From the NCBI RefSeq assembly GCF_020166105.1, contig NZ_JAIUJY010000002.1:434001-498000 (forward strand): a DNA stretch of 64,000 nt, written 5' to 3'. This DNA is from Blastococcus sp. LR1 (GTDB taxonomy: Bacteria > Actinomycetota > Actinomycetes > Mycobacteriales > Geodermatophilaceae). The notes under the pieces are model-generated. The model was given only the letters and a program-made list of their open reading frames with translations, searched no databases and was not told where the DNA came from. Positions 7,848-16,165 of the stretch are shown one piece after another. The first letter of the stretch is position 1, and each line of letters begins with the position of its first letter. A program made the translations under genes and the position numbers.

Positions 7848-9395
7848 TCAGGCCTCCGCGGGAACGGCCGCCGCGTGGTCGGGCAGCACGCCGGTGCGGT
7901 GCCGCTGACGGAGCCGGTAGTACGCCAGCCCGGTCAGCGCGATCGCCCCGATGAAGAGCACCGCGCCCCACTGCAGGTACCAGTGGTACGGCTCGGTGGC
8001 GTTGTAGACCTCCCGCCGCGGCCAGCCCAGGTTGATCGCCATGCCCGCGCCCCACAGGACCGCGAGCACGTTCACCGGCAGCCCCCAGCGACCGAGCGAG
8101 AAGTGCCGCTCGCCGTCATCCGCCACGGGCCAGCGGCCGCGGAGCCGGCTGATCAGCATCGGCACGGTGACCAGCAGGTAGGCGAGGTAGATCATCACGA
8201 CGGCGATGCTCGTGATGACCGTGAAGATCTGCGGCTGCCGGATGTTGATCAGCAGGATGCTGATCGACAGCAGCCCGATGACGACGGCGGGGACGACCGG
8301 CGTCTTGAAGCGTGGGTGCACCTTGGCCAGCCGCGCCGAGCCGGGCAGGTTGTTGTCCCGCGCCATCCCGAACATCATCCGGATGGTGGCGGTGTGCACC
8401 GCCAGGCAGCAGACGGTGATCGCGACGACGATCGCGAGCAGGAAGATCCGGCCGATGCCGCTGCCCGCCGCCTGCAGCAGCACGTACTGCAGGCCGCCGG
8501 TGCTCGACGCGAGCTGCGGGTCGCGGATGTTCTCCACCGCCATCAGGCCGAAGAGCAGGATCAGGCCGCCGAGCACGAAGGACGCCGTGATCGCCCGGAT
8601 GATGGCGCGCGGGGCGGTGCGGCGGGCATCGACGGTCTCCTCACCGAGCGAGCTGGCGGTGTCGAAGCCGTACATCACGTAGCCGGAGGCCAGCGCGGCG
8701 ATGAGGAAGGCACCCAGGTAGCCCAGGTCCTGACCCTCCCCCGCACCCGCCGTGTCGAGGACGACGTCGGGACCGCGGGTGGCGTGCGCGGCGAGCAGCA
8801 CGATGATCAGCACCGCGGCGATGAGCTCGATGAAGACGCCGGTGCTGTTGATGCGGGCCATGAGCTTCACGCCGAACACGTTCACCAGCGTGGTGAAGAC
8901 GATGAGCGCGCTGCCCAGGATCACAGCGTTGACCGCGTAGTCGTAGGGGCCGGTGCCGTCGCCGACGATCTGGAAGCCGGACCACAGCTGGGGCAGCGTG
9001 ATCTGGTAGGCCAGCACCGTCGCCGCGAGCGTCACGATCGAGGCCGTGAGCATCATCCAGCCGGCCATCCAGGCGGTGGTGCGGTTGCCCAGGCGCTTGG
9101 TCCAGTTGTAGAGCGAGCCGGCCACCGGGTAGCGCGCCGCCAGCTCCGCGAAGCACAGCGCCACCATGAGCTGGCCCACGAACACGATCGGCCAGGACCA
9201 GACGTAGGCCGGCCCCCCGGCGCCGAAGCCGAAGTAGAAGAGCTGGAACGTGCCGGTGAGGATGGAGATGTAGCTGACGCCGGCGGCGAAGCTGGAGAAC
9301 CGGCCGAGGCTGCGGTCCAGCTGCTGCTTGTAGCCGAACCCGGCCAGGGAGTCGCCGTCGTGCTGGGCACCCGCGGGCGCGACGTCGGCGCTCAT
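7848..9395 (-). CDS. APC-superfamily amino acid permease
   Basis: 515-residue secondary transporter with about twelve membrane helices. The APC signature is clear: FSSFAAGVSYISILTGTF near residue 38, a conserved region around PVAGSLYNWTKRLGN, GYDFDTASSLGEET-like text (GFDTASSLGEETVDARR) between helices 6 and 8, and large hydrophobic blocks throughout. It belongs to the amino acid/choline (GABA permease, BAT1-like) branch and imports an amino acid or amine by ion coupling; substrate not determinable. Start ATG at 9395 overlaps the stop of the upstream thioesterase gene (ATGA), so the two are co-translated. It ends nine bases from the convergent TetR gene. Confidence 0.88.
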   Translation of the reverse strand: MSADVAPAGAQHDGDSLAGFGYKQQLDRSLGRFSSFAAGVSYISILTGTFQLFYFGFGAGGPAYVWSWPIVFVGQLMVALCFAELAARYPVAGSLYNWTKRLGNRTTAWMAGWMMLTASIVTLAATVLAYQITLPQLWSGFQIVGDGTGPYDYAVNAVILGSALIVFTTLVNVFGVKLMARINSTGVFIELIAAVLIIVLLAAHATRGPDVVLDTAGAGEGQDLGYLGAFLIAALASGYVMYGFDTASSLGEETVDARRTAPRAIIRAITASFVLGGLILLFGLMAVENIRDPQLASSTGGLQYVLLQAAGSGIGRIFLLAIVVAITVCCLAVHTATIRMMFGMARDNNLPGSARLAKVHPRFKTPVVPAVVIGLLSISILLINIRQPQIFTVITSIAVVMIYLAYLLVTVPMLISRLRGRWPVADDGERHFSLGRWGLPVNVLAVLWGAGMAINLGWPRREVYNATEPYHWYLQWGAVLFIGAIALTGLAYYRLRQRHRTGVLPDHAAAVPAEA

Positions 9396-10213
9396 CGGGC
9401 GGTCCGGGCGAGCTGCCGGCTCTGCGCGACCAGGCGGCCGGTGGAGTCCCAGATCCGGTAGTCCTCGTCGCTCCAGCCGCCGGCGATCTCGCTCGCGCGC
9501 GCCTCGACCAGGCACCAGCCGGGCGCGGGCAGCGCCCGCACGAGGACCTGCAGCTGCACCGTGGGCGCCCAGCCCATCCGGCCGGTGGCGAAGCTGGTGG
9601 GCGGCAGGACGTCGGCGAACAGCAGGAGCGACAGCGGGTCCGCGGGGCGGCCGTCGGCGAACCGCACCCACGCCCGCAGCACCGGGTCCTCCGAGGGCCG
9701 GCCCAGCGCCCACATCGCCGTCGCCGGGTCCAGCCGGCTCTCCACGTGCCGGGTCAGCCCGGGCAGCTGGATCGGAACCGCGGCCAGGTGCGCGTTGGCC
9801 GCCATGTCCAGGCACTGGTCGGGCCCGGGCACGTCGGGCATCGGCGAGGAGTACTCCGACGGGCCCTCGACGAGCGTCGCCGTCGTCGCCTGCACGGTGA
9901 TCACCGGGCCGCCGTCGTCGGCGAGCGTGACCAGGGAGTGGGCGAGCGTCCGGCCGGCCGGGCCGGGCGTCACGGCGAGGGTCGCGGGGCCGCCCGCGCC
10001 GGCGCGCAGGTAGCTGGCCGACATCGCGACGGGGTGCTCGTGCGGGCTCTCCAGCACGGCCGCCCGCCCGGCCGTGGCCAGCAGGTAACCCCCGTTCAGG
10101 ATGCCGTTGCCGACGTCCCAGGTGGGGTCGAGGTCGACCTGGAGCGCGGACCCCTCCGCCCGCCGCACGGCGGTGGCGAGGTCGAAGGCGGAGGTCTCAT
10201 CGTTCTGCGACAC
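9392..10213 (-). CDS. Acyl-CoA thioesterase-like (double hotdog) protein
   Basis: 273 residues with two tandem hotdog-fold halves, as in the TesB-like/YbgC-related thioesterase family of actinobacteria: an amino-terminal half containing NGGYLLATAGRAAV and a carboxy-terminal half containing GWAPTVQLQVLVRALPAPGW and a RIWDSTGRLVAQSRQ ending that is typical of these proteins. It would hydrolyse an acyl-CoA in the cytoplasm; chain specificity is unknown. Start GTG 10213 is chosen because CACCCT (10221-10226, minus strand) lies seven bases upstream, giving a leaderless transcript. The gene is coupled to the APC permease through ATGA, and divergent from the aldo/keto reductase only 27 bases away. 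Confidence 0.78.
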   Translation of the reverse strand: MSQNDETSAFDLATAVRRAEGSALQVDLDPTWDVGNGILNGGYLLATAGRAAVLESPHEHPVAMSASYLRAGAGGPATLAVTPGPAGRTLAHSLVTLADDGGPVITVQATTATLVEGPSEYSSPMPDVPGPDQCLDMAANAHLAAVPIQLPGLTRHVESRLDPATAMWALGRPSEDPVLRAWVRFADGRPADPLSLLLFADVLPPTSFATGRMGWAPTVQLQVLVRALPAPGWCLVEARASEIAGGWSDEDYRIWDSTGRLVAQSRQLARTAR

Positions 10214-10240
10214 GGGGCACAGGGTGCCAGGGTGATCCAC

Positions 10241-11209
10241 ATGGACTACACGCACCTCGGCAGCAGCGGCCTGCAGGTGTCCCGGCTCTGCCTGGGCACC
10301 ATGAACTTCGGCTGGAAGACCGAGGAGGCCGAGTCGCACACGATCATGGACCGGGCGCTGGCCGAGGGGGTCAACTTCTTCGACACGGCGAACGTCTACG
10401 GCTTCGACGCCGGCAAGGGCCGCACCGAGGAGGTGCTCGGCAGCTGGTTCGCCCAGGGCGGGGAGCGCCGGGAGAAGACGGTGCTGGCCACCAAGGTCTA
10501 CGGCGGGATGTCGGACTGGCCGAACGACACCTTCCTGTCCGCCCGCAACATCGTGCGCGCCTGCGAGGGGTCGCTGCGGCGGATGGGCACCGACTGGATC
10601 GACCTCTACCAGTTCCACCACGTCGACCTGGAGACGCCGTGGGACGAGATCTGGCAGGCCTGCGAGACGCTCGTCGCCCAGGGCAAGGTGCTCTACGTCG
10701 GCTCGTCGAACCACGCCGCCTGGCAGATCGTCGAGGCCAACGCCGTCGCCGCCCGCCGGAACTTCACCGGACTGGTCAGCGAGCAGTCGCACTACAACCT
10801 GCTCACCCGGCTCGTGGAGCTCGAGGTGCTTCCCGCGGCGTCGCACCACGGCGTCGGGATCCTGCCGTGGAGCCCGCTGGCCGGCGGCCTCCTCGGCGGC
10901 GTGCTGGAGAAGGCCGAGGGCGGACGGCGCGGTGACGCGCGCACGCAGGAGCGGGTGGAGAAGCACCGCCCCGCACTGGAGGCCTACGAGGCGCTGTGCC
11001 GCGACCTCGGGCACGCGCCGGCCGACGTCGGCGTGGCCTGGCTGCTGCACCAGCCGGCGGTGACGGCGCCGATCGTCGGGCCGCGCACGATGGAGCAGCT
11101 CGAGGGCGGCCTGCGCGCGCTGGAGATCGAACTGGACGACGCGACGCTGACCCGGCTCGACGAGATCTTCCCCGGCTACAAGGCCGCTCCTATGGAGTAC
11201 GCGTGGTGA
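10241..11209 (+). CDS. Aldo/keto reductase
   Basis: 322-residue NADPH-dependent oxidoreductase with a TIM-barrel fold. The catalytic set is present: Asp48 and Tyr53 (FFDTANVYG), Lys85 (LATKVYGG) and His126/127 (LYQFHHVD). The segment SHYNLLTRLVELEVLP and the carboxy-terminal IVGPRTMEQLEGGL place it in the AKR11/YajO-like group acting on small aldehydes or ketones; the substrate is unknown. Start ATG 10241 is seven bases after CAGGGT (10228-10233), so likely leaderless. The 3' end overlaps the convergent phosphodiesterase gene by 20 bases. Confidence 0.92.
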   Translation: MDYTHLGSSGLQVSRLCLGTMNFGWKTEEAESHTIMDRALAEGVNFFDTANVYGFDAGKGRTEEVLGSWFAQGGERREKTVLATKVYGGMSDWPNDTFLSARNIVRACEGSLRRMGTDWIDLYQFHHVDLETPWDEIWQACETLVAQGKVLYVGSSNHAAWQIVEANAVAARRNFTGLVSEQSHYNLLTRLVELEVLPAASHHGVGILPWSPLAGGLLGGVLEKAEGGRRGDARTQERVEKHRPALEAYEALCRDLGHAPADVGVAWLLHQPAVTAPIVGPRTMEQLEGGLRALEIELDDATLTRLDEIFPGYKAAPMEYAW

Positions 11210-11759
11210 CGGGCCAGCTGGTCACGACGTCGTAGGGCGCCCGGCCGCCCAGCCGGCTCTCCAGCAGCTGCACCTCGGCCACCGGCCACTCCGGTCCGCG
11301 GTAGCCGGCGAGCCGGTCGGGCAGCGTGCCGTCGGCGGGGCGCCCGGGCTTCCAGCGGCCGAGGGTCAGGTGCGGCTGGAAGGCCCGGTCCTCGACCGGC
11401 AGCCCGAGCTCCCGAGCGACGTCGGCCAGCCGGCCGGCGAGCGCTCCGAGGGGGACGACGTCGCCGTCGACACCTGCCCAGGCCACCTGCGGACGGCGGA
11501 CCGAGCCGAACCGCCCGCCACCGGCCAGCCGCAGGAGCATCGGCGGCGCCGCGGTCACGGCCGGTCCGGCCGCGGCGACCAGGGCGGGGACGAGCTCCTC
11601 GGGCACCTGGGCGAGGAAGAGCAGCGTCAGGTGCCAGCGCTCCGGCCTCCCCCATCGCGGAGCGCCGGGCAGGTCGCGCACCGAGGCCAGCGCCTCGGTC
11701 AGGTCCTGCCGCGCGGGCTCGGGCGGAACGATCGCGAAGAACACCCGACGGGTGCTCAG
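11190..11759 (-). CDS. thpR: RNA 2',3'-cyclic phosphodiesterase (ThpR-like)
   Basis: 189-residue 2H phosphoesterase of the 2'-5' RNA ligase group. Both catalytic HxT motifs are present as HLTL (43-46) and HLTL (130-133, numbering from the CTG). Members hydrolyse 2',3'-cyclic phosphate ends of RNA; the ligase activity named in databases is a side reaction. The probable start is CTG 11759, which forms a CTGA overlap with the stop of the upstream membrane protein; the GTG at 11744, five codons on, is the alternative and would still keep the first strand. The 3' end overlaps the convergent aldo/keto reductase by 20 bases. Confidence 0.85.
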   Translation of the reverse strand: MSTRRVFFAIVPPEPARQDLTEALASVRDLPGAPRWGRPERWHLTLLFLAQVPEELVPALVAAAGPAVTAAPPMLLRLAGGGRFGSVRRPQVAWAGVDGDVVPLGALAGRLADVARELGLPVEDRAFQPHLTLGRWKPGRPADGTLPDRLAGYRGPEWPVAEVQLLESRLGGRAPYDVVTSWPVTTRTP

Positions 11760-12142
11760 ACCGGCACCTGGAGCCCGGCGGCCCGCAGCGAGGCGGTCAC
11801 GCGCAGCCGTTCGACGTCCCGGCGGCGCCCCTCCTCCAGCTCGGGGAGCGACGTCGACACGCCCAGGATGCCCGCCGCCTCGGTCAGCACGTCGTCGTAG
11901 GCGGCCCGTACCGCTCGACGCCGGGCCATCGGGACGCCCGCGGGGGCGAACTCCACCTGCCGGCCCAGCCGGCGGAGATCGGCGGCGACGTTCTCCAGCG
12001 GCCGGACGGCCGGGACCGGGTGCCGCACCGCCCTCCGGCGGGCCAGCCGGCTCCCGGCCCACCGGGCGACGGGGCCGGCGAAGGCGACCAGCCCGGCGAA
12101 CAGCGCCAGCAGGAGCACGAGCTGGACCAGTGCGGTGGCCAT
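11756..12142 (-). CDS. Conserved hypothetical single-pass membrane protein
   Basis: 128 residues. One amino-terminal membrane helix (ALVQLVLLLALFAGLVAFAG, about residues 4-23), then a basic linker (SRLARRRAVRH) and a soluble helical cytoplasmic domain of about 90 residues with regular Leu/Arg/Glu spacing, suggesting a helical bundle. I do not recognise a named family. The ATG at 12142 follows a G-rich stretch. The downstream phosphodiesterase overlaps its stop, so the pair is co-translated, but nothing links the two functions. Real coding is supported by codon bias and the coupling. Confidence 0.7.
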   Translation of the reverse strand: MATALVQLVLLLALFAGLVAFAGPVARWAGSRLARRRAVRHPVPAVRPLENVAADLRRLGRQVEFAPAGVPMARRRAVRAAYDDVLTEAAGILGVSTSLPELEEGRRRDVERLRVTASLRAAGLQVPV

Positions 12143-12194
12143 GGCGCGCCCCCAGTGCGGGTGTGGAACCGGCGACGCCGAAGGTACCCGCGGC

Positions 12195-13580
12195 TCAGAC
12201 CGACTGCTGGCCCGGCGCCCGCTCGGCGAGGGTCTCCTCCGCCGCACGCAGCTGCGGCGCCGGGACGGCGTCCCGGCGCTCACCCACCCGCAGCCGGACC
12301 CGCAGCGGCGAGCGCCGCAGCTCGAGCCGGACCGACCGGTGCCGGGAGAGGAACACCGCCGCGCCCAGGCCCGCGACGACGCAGACGGCGCCGCCGAGGA
12401 TGAGCCCCCACGGGGCACCGAGGTGCTCGGAGATCCAGCCCACCAGGGGCGCGCCGACCGGAGTTCCGCCCATGAAGCACATGAAGTAGAGCGCCATCAC
12501 CCGCCCGCGCATCTGCGGGTCGACGCCGAGCTGCACGAAGCTGTTGGTGGCCACGCTGAACACCAGCGCGGCGGCTCCGGTGGGGATCAGCAGGAGGGCG
12601 AAGCTGGCGTACGTCGGCATGAGCCCGGCGACGACGGTGAACAGCCCGAAGACCACCGCCGAACCCACGAGGAACCGTTGCCGGGGGCGGACGCTGCGCC
12701 GGGTGGAGAGCAGCGCCCCCGACAGGGAGCCGACGGCGAAGAATGTCGAGAGCAGCCCGAACGCCTCGGCGCCCAGGTCGAAGGTCTCGCGGGCCATCAG
12801 CGCGATCGTGACCTGGTAGTTGAAGCCGAAGGTGCCCAGGACGAAGGCGAGCGCCATCGCGAGCACCAGGTCGGGGTGCGCCCACGTGTAGGCCAGCCCC
12901 TCCCGCAGCTGGCCGCGCCCGCGGGCGACCGGCTTGCTGGGTCGCAGCTCCTCGGTGCGCATCCCGGCCAGCGCGGTGATGGTGAAGGCGAAGCTGACCG
13001 CGTTGAGGAAGAAGGCCGGAGCCGTGTCGCCGCCGGCCGCGGCGATCAGCAGCCCGGCCAGCGCCGGGCCCACCAGCCGCGCGCCGTTGAAGATCGTCGA
13101 GTTGAGGCTGACGGCGTTGGTGAGCAGCGCCGGGCCGACCATCTCCGAGACGAACGCCTGGCGCACCGGGGCGTCGACGGCCGAGACCGCACCCAGTCCG
13201 CCGGCGAGCACGAAGACGTGCCAGAGCTCGACCGCCTCGGTGGCCACGAGCACGCCCAGGACCAGCGAGAGCAGGCCCATGAGCACCTGGGTCATCAGCA
13301 GCAGCCGGCGCTTGGGATAGCGGTCGGCCAGGACACCGCCGTACATGCTGAGCAGCAGCGACGGGCCGAACTGCAGCGCGGTGATGAGGCCGAGGGCGAT
13401 CCCGCTGTCGTCGGAGAGCTGCAGCACCAGCCAGTCCTGGCCGATGCGCTGCATCCAGGTACCGGTCAGGCTCAGCAGGTTCGCGGACGCGTAGCGCCGG
13501 TAGTTCCGGACCCGGAGCGCCCGGAACATGCCGTTCCCCGGATCGGCCGCCGTCCGTTGGTCAGTGCTCGTGCAGGTCAC
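12195..13580 (-). CDS. MFS transporter (MarR-linked efflux type)
   Basis: 461 residues with about twelve membrane helices, of the DHA/Bcr-like and TetV-type 'MFS_3' branch. Features are RNYRRYASANLLSLTGTWMQ at the start of helix 1, the loop-2/3 motif GGVLADRYPKRRLL and GAVSAVDAPVRQAFVSEMV before helix 5. It likely exports a toxic compound; the substrate is unknown. The start GTG 13580 overlaps the stop of the MarR gene (GTGA), so regulator and pump form one operon, which makes efflux under MarR control the natural reading. The carboxy tail (from about residue 425) is a soluble Arg-rich extension. Confidence 0.88.
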   Translation of the reverse strand: MTCTSTDQRTAADPGNGMFRALRVRNYRRYASANLLSLTGTWMQRIGQDWLVLQLSDDSGIALGLITALQFGPSLLLSMYGGVLADRYPKRRLLLMTQVLMGLLSLVLGVLVATEAVELWHVFVLAGGLGAVSAVDAPVRQAFVSEMVGPALLTNAVSLNSTIFNGARLVGPALAGLLIAAAGGDTAPAFFLNAVSFAFTITALAGMRTEELRPSKPVARGRGQLREGLAYTWAHPDLVLAMALAFVLGTFGFNYQVTIALMARETFDLGAEAFGLLSTFFAVGSLSGALLSTRRSVRPRQRFLVGSAVVFGLFTVVAGLMPTYASFALLLIPTGAAALVFSVATNSFVQLGVDPQMRGRVMALYFMCFMGGTPVGAPLVGWISEHLGAPWGLILGGAVCVVAGLGAAVFLSRHRSVRLELRRSPLRVRLRVGERRDAVPAPQLRAAEETLAERAPGQQSV

Positions 13581-14014
13581 CCACCACTGGCCAGCGCGTC
13601 CATGATCCCGGCGGCCTCGCGCAGGACGGCGCGCTCCTCCGGGGTGAGCTCCTGGAGCCGGCCGGCCAGCCAGGCCTCCCTCGCCCGGGCCTCGGCCTCG
13701 AGCAGCTCCTCGGCCGAGGGCGTCAGGTCGAGAACGACCTGACGCCCGTCGGTCGGGTGCGGGGTACGGCTGACCAGGCCGGCGCTCTCCAGCGCCCCGA
13801 CGACCCGGGTCATCGACGGAGGCTGGACGCGCTCGTGGGCGGCCAGCTCCCCCGGGCTCATCGGGCCGTGGCGCTTGAGGGACGACAGCGCCGCCAGCTG
13901 GGTGAGCGTGACCGAGGTGTCCACGCGCTGGTTGCGCAGCCTGCGGGACAACCGCATGACCGAGAGCCGCAGCTCGTGGGAGAGCGCGGCCGTGTCGAGC
14001 GTCGTCCGGCGCAC
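13577..14014 (-). CDS. MarR-family transcriptional regulator
   Basis: 145-residue winged-helix regulator. The recognition helix region is LAAHERVQPPSMTRVVGALESAGLV (about 59-83, cited in part) and the wing carries PHPTDGRQVVLDLT, the conserved D-x-R of MarR proteins. It is the first gene of a two-gene operon with an MFS pump and probably represses it. The start GTG 14014 is seven bases after TAGGCT (14022-14027 on the plus coordinates, minus-strand reading), so the mRNA should be leaderless; the surrounding TTAGCCTAGCTCA has partial dyad symmetry that could be the operator. Confidence 0.92.
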   Translation of the reverse strand: MRRTTLDTAALSHELRLSVMRLSRRLRNQRVDTSVTLTQLAALSSLKRHGPMSPGELAAHERVQPPSMTRVVGALESAGLVSRTPHPTDGRQVVLDLTPSAEELLEAEARAREAWLAGRLQELTPEERAVLREAAGIMDALASGG

Positions 14015-14040
14015 GATCGTTAGCCTAGCTCAGCAGTGGG

Positions 14041-15606
14041 TCAGAACAGCTGCTGCAGCGGCTCCAGCGCGAAGTAGACGAGGAACATGATCGCGACGAC
14101 CCACATGAGCGGGTGGATCTCGCGGCGCCGCCCGACGGCCACCCGCAGCAGCACGAAGCTGACGACGCCGGCGCCGATCCCGTTGGTGATCGAGTAGGTG
14201 AACGGCATCAGGGCGATGGTCAGGAACGCCGGGATGACCAGGGACATGTCGTCCCAGACCAGGTTCCTGATCTGGCTGATCATCAGCGCGCCGACGATGA
14301 CCAGCGCAGGTGCCGCCGCCTCGGAGGGCACCACGGCCACCAGCGGGGTGAAGAAGACCGCGACCAGGAACAGCAGTCCGGTGACGACGCTGGCCAGGCC
14401 GGTCCGGGCGCCGTCGGCGACACCGGCGGTGCTCTCGATGTAGGTCGTGTTCGACGAGACGCTGCCCGCGCCACCGGCCGCGGCGGCGATCGAGTCGACC
14501 AGCAGGACGGGCTGGGACTTCGGCAGGTTGCGGTCCTTGTCGAGCATGTCGCCCTCGGCGCCGACGGCGGTGACCGTGCCGACGGTGTCGAAGAAGTCGG
14601 CGATCATGATCGAGAAGACGATGAGCAGCGCGGCGATGATGCCGATCCGCTCGAAGCCGCCGAACAGCGAGAAGTTGCCGAGCAGCGACAGGTCGGGGCT
14701 GCCGATGACGTCCTCCGGCAGCTCGGGCACCTGCAGCGCCCAGGCGCGGTCGTTCACCGAGCCGTCGTCGCCGAACTTGGGGCCGATGTCGGCGATCGCC
14801 TCGACGATGATCGCCAGCACCGTCGTCACGACGATGCCGATGAGCAGCGCGCCCTTGACCTTGCGCACCACGAGCACGGCACTGAGCAGCAGGCCGACGA
14901 CGAAGACGAGCAGCGGCCAGCCGGCCAGCTGGCCACCGACGCCGAAGCTGATCAGCGGGGTGCCCGGGCGGATGACCCCGGCGTCGGCCAGGCCGATGAT
15001 GGCGAGGAAGAAGCCGATGCCGACGGCGATGGCCGTCTTCAGCTGCGGCGGGATGGCCTCGAACACGGCCTTGCGGAAGCCGGTGAGCACCAGGACGGTG
15101 ATCAGCAGGCCCTCGAGCACGACCAGGCCCATGATCTCGGGCCAGGAGAGCTGGGTGGCCGCGAAGACGGCGACCAGCGCGTTGATGCCCAGGCCGGTGG
15201 CCAGCGCGAAGGGGTAGCGGCCGACGATGCCCATGAGGATCGTCAGGACGCCGGCCAGCAGGGCGGTCACGGCGGCGATGGAGCCGAACGGGAGGACCGT
15301 GCCCTCGACGTCGGCACCCGGCGTGCCGTCGGGGCCGGCGATGCTCGTCAGGATGATCGGGTTGAGCACCACGATGTAGGCCATCGTGAAGAAGGTGGTG
15401 AGGCCACCGCGGAGCTCACGGGTCATCGTCGAGCGGCGGGCGCTGATCTCGAAGTAGCGGTCCAGGCCGTTCTTCGGCTTGACCTGCGGGCCCGCGCTGC
15501 GACGCGGCGTCGGCGTGCCGGCCGCGACGTCGGCAGGGGTGTCACCGTCGGCGCGCGGGGCACCCGAGGCGCTGGCGCCGCCGGAGGAACTGGACTGCTG
15601 GGGCAT
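14041..15606 (-). CDS. NCS2-family purine/uracil permease (AzgA-like)
   Basis: 521-residue nucleobase transporter. After a disordered Ser/Ala-rich amino terminus of about 45 residues come LDRYFEISARRSTMTRELRG and TTFFTMAYIVVLNPIIL, hallmarks of the adenine/guanine/hypoxanthine (AzgA) subgroup. Later segments are the conserved MIADFFDTVGTVTAVG with the substrate-binding D and the GGAGSVSSNTTYIESTAG motif. It would import purines with protons. Start ATG 15606 has GGAGAG seven bases upstream. It lies 27 bases downstream of nothing co-directional and ends next to the MarR start, so it is probably monocistronic. DUF2530 is divergent. Confidence 0.93.
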   Translation of the reverse strand: MPQQSSSSGGASASGAPRADGDTPADVAAGTPTPRRSAGPQVKPKNGLDRYFEISARRSTMTRELRGGLTTFFTMAYIVVLNPIILTSIAGPDGTPGADVEGTVLPFGSIAAVTALLAGVLTILMGIVGRYPFALATGLGINALVAVFAATQLSWPEIMGLVVLEGLLITVLVLTGFRKAVFEAIPPQLKTAIAVGIGFFLAIIGLADAGVIRPGTPLISFGVGGQLAGWPLLVFVVGLLLSAVLVVRKVKGALLIGIVVTTVLAIIVEAIADIGPKFGDDGSVNDRAWALQVPELPEDVIGSPDLSLLGNFSLFGGFERIGIIAALLIVFSIMIADFFDTVGTVTAVGAEGDMLDKDRNLPKSQPVLLVDSIAAAAGGAGSVSSNTTYIESTAGVADGARTGLASVVTGLLFLVAVFFTPLVAVVPSEAAAPALVIVGALMISQIRNLVWDDMSLVIPAFLTIALMPFTYSITNGIGAGVVSFVLLRVAVGRRREIHPLMWVVAIMFLVYFALEPLQQLF

Positions 15607-15722
15607 GCGGACTCTCCGGGACGGTGCGGGCGGCCAACGAGCGGCGACAGCGTGCCACACGCGCCACACGCGCCGGACCGGGCAGCGTCCTCCGTGACCC
15701 GCCCGCAATCTAGGGTTCGTCC

Positions 15723-15950
15723 GTGCCCGGTCCCCTGAAGCAGGCTCCTCCCCCGCTGCAGATCGACACTGCCCGCGTCGTGCTGGCAGGGATGGCGGCG
15801 TGGGCGGTGGCCCTCGTCGTCCTGCTGATCCTCGGCGACCGGGTCGACCGGATGTGGACCTGGACCTGCGTGGCCGCGCTCGGCCTGGCGGTGCTCGGGC
15901 TGTGGATCATGCGGCTGCAGGGCCAGTCGCGCTCGCGCCACCGGGACTGA
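15723..15950 (+). CDS. DUF2530 small membrane protein
   Basis: 75 residues matching the actinobacterial DUF2530 family: a short Pro-rich head (PGPLKQAPPPLQIDTARVV), two membrane helices (about 21-40 and 46-64) connected by the conserved DRVDRMWTWTC, and a basic tail. Function unknown. The family commonly sits beside NCS2 permeases, as here (divergent, 116 bases apart). The GTG at 15723 is six bases after TAGGGT (15711-15716), a leaderless arrangement with no room for a ribosome site. Confidence 0.85.
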   Translation: MPGPLKQAPPPLQIDTARVVLAGMAAWAVALVVLLILGDRVDRMWTWTCVAALGLAVLGLWIMRLQGQSRSRHRD

Positions 15951-16126
15951 TTCCGCGCCCGGTCGGCACCCCTCCGAGCCGCCGCCTCCCCTGCGCAGCC
16001 GAACCCCGCCTCGAGCACGGCCCACCTTTCTGAGCGCTGGCCAGCTCCTCTCGTCAAGACCTTTCTCGGATCTGTGGACAGGCCTCTGACCTGGGGATTC
16101 GTGCTGCACGCTCGGGCCATCTCGGC

Positions 16127-16148
16127 TAGGATTCGTACATACGTTCGA
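16127..16148 (+). promoter_or_regulatory. Promoter -10 with abutting LexA/SOS box
   Basis: TAGGAT (16127-16132) is a good -10 and is directly followed by TCGTACatacGTTCGA (16133-16148), one mismatch from the actinobacterial LexA box TCGAAC-4-GTTCGA. It lies 18 bases upstream of the GTG of the DUF222/HNH gene. A LexA dimer here would cover the transcription start. DUF222/13E12 genes of mycobacteria are known members of the SOS regulon, which supports the call. Confidence 0.8.
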
Positions 16149-16165
16149 GTCGTCCGGGAGGTGTC

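Noticed and set aside
7587-9461. 624-codon open frame antisense to the APC permease
   Set aside because: The permease frame is strongly supported; this one has no recognisable domain.
12135-13742. 535-codon open frame antisense to the MFS/MarR operon
   Set aside because: Same reason: antisense of a clear transporter.
14113-15738. 541-codon open frame antisense to the NCS2 permease
   Set aside because: No homology and composition (Asp/Glu/Gln/His rich) typical of antisense of membrane genes.
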